From assembly GCA_002110485.1 (NCBI GenBank), contig MOWL01000004.1, positions 310,001 through 374,000 on the forward strand: DNA of 64,000 bases. The letters run 5' to 3'. How positions within the stretch are numbered: position 1 is the first letter of the stretch; every line of letters begins with the position of its first letter. Under the pieces are notes generated by a model that had not been told where the DNA came from, ran no database searches, and was given only the letters and a program-made list of their open reading frames with translations. This DNA is from Emergomyces orientalis. Its lineage: Eukaryota; Ascomycota; Eurotiomycetes; Onygenales; Ajellomycetaceae. Shown one piece after another: positions 57,394 to 64,000 of this stretch. The translations under genes were made by a program, and so were the position numbers.

Positions 57394-58806
57394 ATGGCCT
57401 CCGACGACCAAGTTCCGCTCCTTGAGCGTGCCGAAATGCCCGACGCCCCTACAATCCCTAAAGAAGCAGCCCGTGAAATCGCCCTGTTGGAGCGCGAGTT
57501 TGTTGAAGCGGAGGTTCAGGCGCGTAAGTATATTTCCATTGTCTTAGTATAGCTGTATCTTTTTCAAAATATGTTTGTTTAATTCTTCGCGCGTCTACTG
57601 GATATATTATACACACAGACAAAGATGAAAAAAAAAAAAAAAAAAAAAAAACCAACAGTCCGCACTTCCATCCCCCTCCTCCGCCCACTATATGCCCGGC
57701 GCAGCACCCTCATAACCAGCAAACTGACCAAAACCGACTTCTGGCCACGCGTCTTCGCCTCCGCACCCCCCGAAATCGATAACTACATCCTCCCCTCCGA
57801 CGCAGAGATCATCGGCCGCTGCTTGAAAAACATCACCGTCGAGCGCTTCAGCGTCAACGACGCCGGCGACGCCGGCGAACCTCGTAACGTCCGTTTCACG
57901 TTCGAGTTCGACACCAGCCCGGAGGAGAACGTGTGGTTTGGCGGCGACGGGAAGATTGTCAAGGAGTTCTACTGGCGCAAGAGTATTGGTGTTTCGGAGA
58001 AGAGTGGGAGAAGAAGAGCGTGGGAAGGGCTCGTGTCATTGCCCGTAAGGATTCCGTGGAGGAAGGCAGAGGTTGATCCTACCAAGGGACTGTTGGGTGC
58101 GGCGTGTGACCTTGCGGAGGCTGAGGGGAAGGTGGGTAAAGGGAAGAAGGTGACTGCGGAACAGAGGCTGGAGCTACCTGAGTATGAGAAGTTGGTGACG
58201 GAGGTTGCAAAAGTGGAGGCTGAGGCGCATTTGCATGCTGAGTGTGGGGGGGATGGAGAAGGCGAGGACGACCATGACCACGAGCATGGGGATGATGATA
58301 GCCCAGCTGGCATGAGCTTCTTTGCGTGGTTTGGGTATCGGGGACGGGATATCTCGGCTGAGGAGTCGGAGGAGGCTGTTAAGGCGGATGAGGAGTATTG
58401 GGGGAAGATTTCCCGTGGAGAGAAGGTTGCGGGTGAGAAGGAGGGTGAGGGTGATGATAACGATGACGATGACGATGGCTATGATGACGATGATGATGAG
58501 GACGGGCTTATGGATGCTGAGATCTTCCCGGATGGTGATGACCTTGCGATTGCGCTCAGCGAAGACCTCTGGGAGAATGCGCTTAAGTATTATGGTATGT
58601 CTCGTTTGGATGTTATTGCTTTCCTCCCCCCTATTTCCTCCCTATCTCTCCTGCTAACGGTTTACTTGTGAAATGTAGTGCAATCATTCGAGGAGGCAGA
58701 TGCTTTCGACTCCGATATTGATTTCGACATGGACGGTATGGAAGATGATGATGAAGACGGTGATGAAGAGGAAGCTGATAGACCTCGCAAGAAGGTCAAG
58801 ACCTGA
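57394..58806 (+). CDS. NAP-family histone chaperone, VPS75/SET-like
   Basis: Three exons (57394-57523, 57659-58594, 58679-58806) give 397 aa. The N-terminal helix (EAAREIALLEREFVEAEVQAL) is the dimerisation helix of NAP proteins. IPLLRPLYARRSTLITSKLTKTDFWPRVFASAP and the earmuff-type core follow (VRFTFEFDTSPEENVWFGG, KEFYWRK). The C-terminus is very acidic with runs of Asp/Glu and ends in a basic PRKKVKT, a likely nuclear signal. VPS75 chaperones H3-H4 and works with Rtt109 acetyltransferase. SET-type and VPS75-type are hard to separate here. Intron 1 carries 24 A just upstream of its acceptor. Confidence 0.82.
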
Positions 58807-58980
58807 ATCTTTCTTCTTTCGTCATTTGTATATCTCCTTCTGAATGAATAGTCTTTTGATGGATGTTTAGAGGTTTGGGTGGAAATTCGGATGTGTTGTT
58901 GTGCCTTTGTTTTTTGTTTTGTTGAACAATGTATACCAAAAACGGGAGAGAAAACCCAAGTGCGCTCGCTGTAATCTTAG

Positions 58981-59898
58981 TTATAGCACAATAACCAAAA
59001 TTAATAGGAGGATTAACACCATAATTAACACCCCTATGCAGCAACTTGACGCCGTATCTACCATAGGAAAAATACAGTTAGCGGGATGTAACGTGTACGA
59101 ATACACAAAAGAAACATACCCTCATTCCGCCGTATAATCTTCCCCACCCGCCTAACACCACTCTGCAGCTTGCCTCCAACCCGATCCGCCAGCGTATCCA
59201 CCTCCTTCAACATCTCCGTCTGCTCCTCCAGCTCTCGACCCATATCATCTGCCTGCTGCCGCAACGTACCCACCGTTTGAAACACCCCGTCAAGCTGCTG
59301 GTCCTGCTCTTCCATCAACTCCTGTTGCCGCTGCTGTTCGAATTCTGCATAGTAGTCGTCCCGCTCCCCGTCGCCAAGTAAATGGTCATCATGGTGGTCG
59401 AAATGTGAGGGGCTGGGTAGTGTTTGCCCGCCAATACCAGTTGTCCCCTTCACAGCAGCGCTAGCAGTAACCGTCCGCACGAGTTCGCCACGCATTCCTT
59501 CGATCTCCCTTCCGACATCTTCGACTAGCTGGCGGCGGCGGCCAACTTCATCTAGCTCGAGACCGTAGCGGTATGGATCGTGCTCGACAACGCGTACGCT
59601 TTCGATGAGGTCCTTTAGATCGGCGGAGAGTTCTTGGAGGGTTGTTTCGAGCTCTGAGCGCGCTTGTTGGAGTTCGGGGTTTGTGGGGGAGGTGGCTAGG
59701 GAACGGATACGGAGGTAGGAGGAGAAGAGGGGGCGGGTGGTGTTGAGGGCGGAGAGGACGTCACTATTTGCTTGTGAGGTGGGTTAGTGGGTTTGTGCAT
59801 GTTGGTTTGAGATGGGGGAGTGAGGATAAGGAAAACGAGAGAAGGGAAACGTACGCTTGGACTTGGAGGAAGGGGTCCGTTTCTGTAGAAGACGCCAT
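58981..59898 (-). CDS. TLG1: t-SNARE Tlg1 (syntaxin 6 family)
   Basis: Three exons (59898-59855, 59763-59120, 59057-58981) give 254 aa. The N-terminus MASSTETDPFLQVQADVLSALNTTRPLFSSYLRI is the syntaxin-6 N-terminal three-helix domain. The SNARE motif lies about 165-228 (QDQQLDGVFQTVGTLRQQADDM … LADRVGGKLQ) with the zero-layer Gln expected in this class. The last exon encodes CC and a C-terminal membrane anchor (IGVLIMVLILLLILVIVL). It acts in endosome-to-late-Golgi fusion. The stop at 58981 is 174 bp from the VPS75-like stop (convergent). The 5' end faces the METTL25-family gene. Confidence 0.92.
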
Positions 59899-60265
59899 GG
59901 GTATAGATATAATGTGTAGAGGTGTACGAAATGGTGGATGTGAAGTTAGAAGGTTGGTGGTGATGTGGATGGATGTTCTTGTTTGTATCTGCCTGGGTAC
60001 AGTGCAATATGTCATCGTTGAAAACGGCAGAGAGCCAGCGTGTAAGTGCTTGGCGCCAAGCCCGGAGGTCAATTGCGGAGTTCAGATTATTATTTCCGCA
60101 AATTCTTTTACTTTTCCTCTCTCCTGAGATTATTTTCTTTCTTCCTAGACATAATTCCATTTAGTTGCGCATTGTCGATTTATACCACCCTTCATGAACC
60201 CTTCATTATATCGCTAAATCACTCCAATTGAGAAGCCCAAAGCTACTCCCCAGAGTTTGCTAACT
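59899..60265. promoter_or_regulatory. Divergent promoter of TLG1 and the METTL25-family gene
   Basis: 367 bp separate two outward-facing start codons, so the promoters must share this space. No specific element identified. Confidence 0.45.
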
Positions 60266-62236
60266 ATGCGCCCCGAAACCCCCCTCCCCCTACCCTCCTG
60301 CTGGCAAGACACGGACACCTACGTATCGTCCCTCCTCACCTTCGCAACAACTTCTACCATATTCCGCAACCTGTGCGGGGGCGTGCATATCCTCGATTTC
60401 CTCACCCGCGTGCCAGATCTCTACACAACCGTCTTGCCGCAGGATTGGAGGGAATTTTTCAACCACCATGATATCGGGGCTATATTGGACTTGCTCATGA
60501 GGGAGAATATAGAGTTTCTTCTGCAAGATACTGCAGATCAAGGGGATCGAAGTGAAGATGTCGGTGTTGGTAGCGGCTGGAGGGGAGGACCTGCTCCACC
60601 AACGAGCCTACTGCGTTACATCCATGATGTTCGCCGACATTGTCTGCGGCGTGAATTCACACCAACACCACCACCCAGCACCATGAATAGCCACAACGAC
60701 AATAATATCAACAAGAGTAATGACAATGGCATCCCGCGCCACATAGCCGTCGGCATGAAGCCCAAAAAAGCGCACGAAGTCGCCCATTTCGCGCGCTACG
60801 TCGATGCATTGTCTGACTACATCGAGCAGCAAGGAGGCGGCGGGGAGCGCATCACGCATATTGTCGATTTTGGCTCTGGGCAGAATTACCTGGGCAGGAC
60901 GCTGGCGAGTCCGCTGTATAATCGACGGATTATTGCGATTGAGCGCAGGCAGAATAATATTAGTGGGGCGATGGGGAAGGATGTACATGCAAAGCTGAAG
61001 AAGAGGAGGAAGCTGGAAAAGAAGCAGAAGGAGGGTGGTATGACGGTGGAAGGGGATTTTGGGATTGGGACGGAATCTGATTCTGCAGTGTCGACGCCGC
61101 GGAATGGAGAGGTTCATGTTGCAGACGGGGAGGATGCGATTGATCCTGATACAGAGGGGTGTGCTAGCTGCGGTAAAGGGCGCACTACGGGTGATAGAGA
61201 GGACGGGGAGAACGGTTTCAAGGGAACTATGGATTATATCGAACATAATATCCAAGATGGCTATCTCGAACCCGTTATCAGACATGTCATAGAGCCATCA
61301 CCTTCAACTCCAAACGGCCCAATCCCTCATCAGCACTGTACATGTACATCTTCATATACACCACCCGGCTCCCAAAAAGTTGCCAATCCTGCCCGCGTGA
61401 TGGTAATCTCCCTCCATTCCTGCGGCAACCTCGTCCACCATGGCATCCGCTCCCTCCTCCTCAACCCCTCCGTCACCGCCATCGCCATGATCGGCTGCTG
61501 CTACAACCTCATGACGGAACGCCTAGGCCCCGTAACCTACAAACTACCCATCCTCCGTTCTCTCCACCCGCGCCTCGAAGCCACTTCCAAAGCATACGAC
61601 CCACATGGCTTTCCCATGAGCAAGGAGCTGGAAACGTACCCGCACGAGGGTGGTAACGGTATCAAGCTGAACATCACCGCGCGCATGATGGCCGTGCAAG
61701 CGCCGTATAACTGGGGACCGGAAGATAGCGAGAGTTTCTTTACTAGGCACTATTTCCGCGCGCTGCTGCAGCGGGTTCTAGTGGATTATGGCGTCGTTCC
61801 CGTTCCCGGGGTTGGGGCTGCGATTGGCGATGTACCCATAGAGGACCGGACGAAAGCGGAGGAGGTATGCGGGACGCCGTTGATTGTCGGATCGATGCGT
61901 AAGGCTGCTTTCGTCTCGTTCGCTGCGTACTCGCATGCGGCTATTGCGAAATTATCCCGCGATGCGCATTATGGGGAGGCGATCAGGGAGAAGGTATCTG
62001 GGTTGTCTGAGGAGGTGTTTGGGGAATACGAAGGGCGATATGCAGTGTATAGGAAAAACCTGAGCATTGTGTGGAGTCTTATGGCGTTTAGTGCTGGGGT
62101 TGTGGAGTCCATGATTGTGGTGGATCGATGGTTGTTTCTGCGCGAGCAGGCAGGGGTGAAAGAGGCTTGGGTGGAGGCGGTGTTTGAATATCAACAGAGC
62201 CCGAGGAATCTGGTTGTTGTTGGGTTAAAAGGATGA
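60266..62236 (+). CDS. METTL25/METTL25B (RRNAD1) family methyltransferase-like protein
   Basis: Single exon, 656 aa, starting at the first ATG (60266). KPKKAHEVAHFARYVDAL is the family signature. It is followed by the Rossmann motif ITHIVDFGSGQNYLGRTLA (SAM-binding glycine loop), a basic and acidic insert, and the diagnostic pair ISLHSCGNLVHHGIRSLL and IAMIGCCYNLMTERLGP. The C-terminal half continues with FTRHYFRALLQRVL and RDAHYGEAI-like blocks. Animals have METTL25 and RRNAD1; fungi usually have one member. No substrate is firmly established to my knowledge. The domain is intact, so activity is plausible. Confidence 0.86.
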   Translation: MRPETPLPLPSCWQDTDTYVSSLLTFATTSTIFRNLCGGVHILDFLTRVPDLYTTVLPQDWREFFNHHDIGAILDLLMRENIEFLLQDTADQGDRSEDVGVGSGWRGGPAPPTSLLRYIHDVRRHCLRREFTPTPPPSTMNSHNDNNINKSNDNGIPRHIAVGMKPKKAHEVAHFARYVDALSDYIEQQGGGGERITHIVDFGSGQNYLGRTLASPLYNRRIIAIERRQNNISGAMGKDVHAKLKKRRKLEKKQKEGGMTVEGDFGIGTESDSAVSTPRNGEVHVADGEDAIDPDTEGCASCGKGRTTGDREDGENGFKGTMDYIEHNIQDGYLEPVIRHVIEPSPSTPNGPIPHQHCTCTSSYTPPGSQKVANPARVMVISLHSCGNLVHHGIRSLLLNPSVTAIAMIGCCYNLMTERLGPVTYKLPILRSLHPRLEATSKAYDPHGFPMSKELETYPHEGGNGIKLNITARMMAVQAPYNWGPEDSESFFTRHYFRALLQRVLVDYGVVPVPGVGAAIGDVPIEDRTKAEEVCGTPLIVGSMRKAAFVSFAAYSHAAIAKLSRDAHYGEAIREKVSGLSEEVFGEYEGRYAVYRKNLSIVWSLMAFSAGVVESMIVVDRWLFLREQAGVKEAWVEAVFEYQQSPRNLVVVGLKG

Positions 62237-62919
62237 TTTATTTTTGCTCCCTACTGTCAGGCCACTTTCTTACAGTTGTGCCTGTCTATTGTCTGTGATT
62301 TTCTCTTATTCATAAAAGGGATTAGCATCAAGTTGGTAGCAGTGATATCAGCAGCACCACAACCTTGAACGGGGCCAGACGCGGATGGGCATTGTTCATA
62401 ACGGCATTTCGCCCTTCTATTTTTGCCTAGCAGAAAGTATTATCTCTCATGCAGATTACAGCTGTTGGTTTTCAGGGGTATGAAATTGGTTAGGTGGGGA
62501 TATTCGGTCCGGATATACCTGGGCGTGAATATGTGCCAATTCATCTTTTCCCGCAAAGCTCAGTCTTACACGCACCGTGGCCACCAGCAGCAGACGGGTC
62601 AAACCTTTACAGCTGCTTATCGTGATTCCCTGATGGTAAGGGGAATTCAATTGGGAATGGTTAATGACCGGTAATGACAATCGATTTCAACGCCCGTGAA
62701 CCTTTCCCCTCTCCCCTGAGCCCTTTCCGCGGATGGCCAATATAGGCTGTCCTGGTCATATTTTTGCTGTGTTTTCTATAACCAGAAAATGACTGCTACC
62801 CGCCCGCTGCAACGACGGTGAATGCACTGCACCACAGCCCATGTTGGTTCATAGTTGTTATAAATGGTAGATAGAGACGTCTTGATCTCTTGACCCCCTG
62901 AGTGATCCATGTGCCCACA

Positions 62920-62981
62920 TGTGGTGGACATGTGGTGGATATGTGGTGGCTATGTGGTGATATGATGACATGATGACATGG
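62920..62981. repeat. Short imperfect tandem repeat (ATGTGGTGG / ATGATGACATG units)
   Basis: Four to five degenerate ATGTGGTGGN units are followed by ATGACATGATGACATGG. Local slippage repeat. Confidence 0.7.
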
Positions 62982-63190
62982 TTTCATTATAGCTATGACT
63001 GCTGTGAGTGTCGCATTCTATAGGGGAATTCTTGCCTCGGTGTCATATCTATGAAGCAGGAGTGAATGGCTGACTGTTCCCCGCCTGCAGTCACCTTACT
63101 ACTTGACACGGCTCCTTCCCCCTTTCCAAGTCCACCCCATCGTCGGCTTGTATTTATTCTACTTATTCTATTTATTTGTTTATTTGTTTA

Positions 63191-63279
63191 TTCTTCTTCT
63201 TCTTCTTCTTCTTCTTCTTCTTCTTCTTCTTCTTCTTCTTCTTCTTCTTCTTCTTCTTCTTCTTCTTCTTCTTCTTCTT
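63191..63279. repeat. (CTT)n microsatellite, about 29 units
   Basis: Uninterrupted TTC/TCT/CTT run of about 89 bp, ending about 140 bp upstream of the start at 63419. It is probably in the promoter or 5' untranslated region and likely to vary in length between strains. Confidence 0.95.
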
Positions 63280-63418
63280 TATTCTGTCTATCTCCACCCC
63301 CTGTGAATACATTTCATCTGTCCCTATCCTATCCCCCTACCCTCATATCAAACATATTACCACCGATTTCTATCACTCTATAAACGTCTGAGCGTTGTGT
63401 CCGTTAGCAGCAACCGTT

Positions 63419-64000
63419 ATGTCTGTCATCTCCATCAACGGCAATCAGCTCGATCCGCTTGCCCAGTCCCAGCAATTGAGGGACCTTGGCCTGCACTCTG
63501 ACGATGCCTCCAAATCAGACTACATCCTCATCCGGGGTGGCGCTGATCGTCTATCCAATGAACAGCGCGGCATACTTCAGGGCCTAGGCATAGATATCAT
63601 GGAGTATGTCTCCAAGGATACATACCTTTGCAGCTACAAAGGCACAGACTTGACGCAAATCCGTTCGCTAGCCTTCGTATCTTGGGCCAACACCTACTTG
63701 AATCAGTTTGTCGTACAGTCGTCTCTCAAGTCGAATCCTCCGGTTTTCAAACCTATCTCAGCATTCACCGTTACCCCCAAGACTAGTCGTCTCCAATTGG
63801 TCGACATCATCTTCCACAACGATGTCGATCCCAACAATGACGCTGTTAGGGCGGCTGTTGCAAGGGCTGCTCGTACTGACTTGAAATCTCTGAAAGCCTC
63901 CTCACGGAGAATCCGTCTCCAAGTGCAGCAACAATATCTAGATGATGTGGCCGCCATCGACGCAGTCTATCTCATTCAGCAGGTCCACCCCTTTATTCTC
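63419..64000 (+). CDS. Probable subtilisin-like (S8) serine protease, N-terminal part only
   Basis: The ATG at 63419 opens a frame running off the right end (194 codons visible). There is no signal peptide. Segments such as YILIRGGADRLSNEQRGILQ, GIDIMEYVSKDTYLCSY and LAFVSWANTYLNQFV resemble the prodomain-like N-terminus of a subtilase group found in fungi and bacteria. The catalytic Asp/His/Ser would lie beyond the window, so the call is tentative. The conserved style of the segment and the uninterrupted frame make it a real gene. Confidence 0.6.
   Translation, partial: MSVISINGNQLDPLAQSQQLRDLGLHSDDASKSDYILIRGGADRLSNEQRGILQGLGIDIMEYVSKDTYLCSYKGTDLTQIRSLAFVSWANTYLNQFVVQSSLKSNPPVFKPISAFTVTPKTSRLQLVDIIFHNDVDPNNDAVRAAVARAARTDLKSLKASSRRIRLQVQQQYLDDVAAIDAVYLIQQVHPFIL

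Larger units (their letters stand above)
62237..63418. other. 1.2-kb intergenic region with microsatellites
   Basis: Contains degenerate copies of CATGTGGTGG-type units (62920-62981) and a long CTT repeat (63191-63279). It holds the 3' flank of the METTL25-family gene and the promoter and leader of the subtilase-like gene. Serine, leucine or phenylalanine runs in ORFs here come from the repeat. Confidence 0.55.

Noticed and set aside
63066..63383. ORFs with long Ser, Leu or Phe runs
   Set aside because: All three frames of the CTT microsatellite are open; this is not coding evidence.

Overview
The window is nuclear DNA of a filamentous ascomycete, most likely a eurotiomycete near Onygenales/Ajellomycetaceae. 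The evidence is many short introns (mostly 55-120 nt, GTANGT donors, CTAAC-type branch sites), the gene content (a fungal SLX1, COG2 and MIM1, a Tsp3-type tetraspanin, a CYP52-like P450) and a subtilase-like gene at the right edge. The organism assignment is inference from family resemblance; no search was run. All exon boundaries were read by hand from splice motifs and reading-frame closure.

Layout. 0-2.4 kb: the 5' part of an unrecognised minus-strand gene, then degraded sequence. 2.4-6.5 kb: SLX1 (+), thymidylate kinase (-) and QTRT2 (+), tightly packed. 8-9.8 kb: a Dal5-type MFS transporter with a problematic N-terminus. 10.4-12.7 kb: methylenetetrahydrofolate reductase (-). 14.6-17.4 kb: an HSL-type alpha/beta hydrolase with an altered nucleophile motif and an Mrx15-like mitochondrial protein. 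17.4-21.7 kb: nucleoside diphosphate kinase (-) and glucosidase II alpha (+) from a shared promoter region. 23-29.3 kb: a P450, a stand-alone histidinol-dehydrogenase-fold enzyme that looks more like sulfopropanediol dehydrogenase, and a PQ-loop membrane protein.

29.8-37.6 kb is the odd part. Four consecutive non-housekeeping genes (SRR1-like, GH16 glucanase, aminoglycoside-phosphotransferase-like kinase, F-box protein) are recognisable but broken by frameshifts and stops. One intact Ca3427-like binding-protein-fold gene sits among them.

38-64 kb returns to intact genes: a tetraspanin, mitochondrial ribosomal protein uL1m, COG2, an unrecognised disordered protein, CFD1, SHP1/p47, MIM1/TOM13, OXA1, TAF11, a VPS75-like chaperone, the Tlg1 SNARE, a METTL25-family protein and the start of a probable subtilase. 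Between TAF11 and VPS75 lie 2.4 kb of AT-rich sequence with a candidate solo LTR.

Functionally most genes are housekeeping: DNA repair (SLX1), nucleotide supply (CDC8, NDK), one-carbon metabolism (MTHFR), tRNA queuosine (QTRT2), ER glycoprotein quality control (ROT2), Golgi traffic (COG2, TLG1), transcription and chromatin (TAF11, VPS75), and mitochondrial or Fe-S biogenesis (uL1m, CFD1, MIM1, OXA1, Mrx15-like). I found no tRNA, rRNA, CRISPR or intact transposon, and no convincing wholly new multigene system. The best leads are the decay corridor, the HpsN-like dehydrogenase and the hydrolase with a GxTxG motif.
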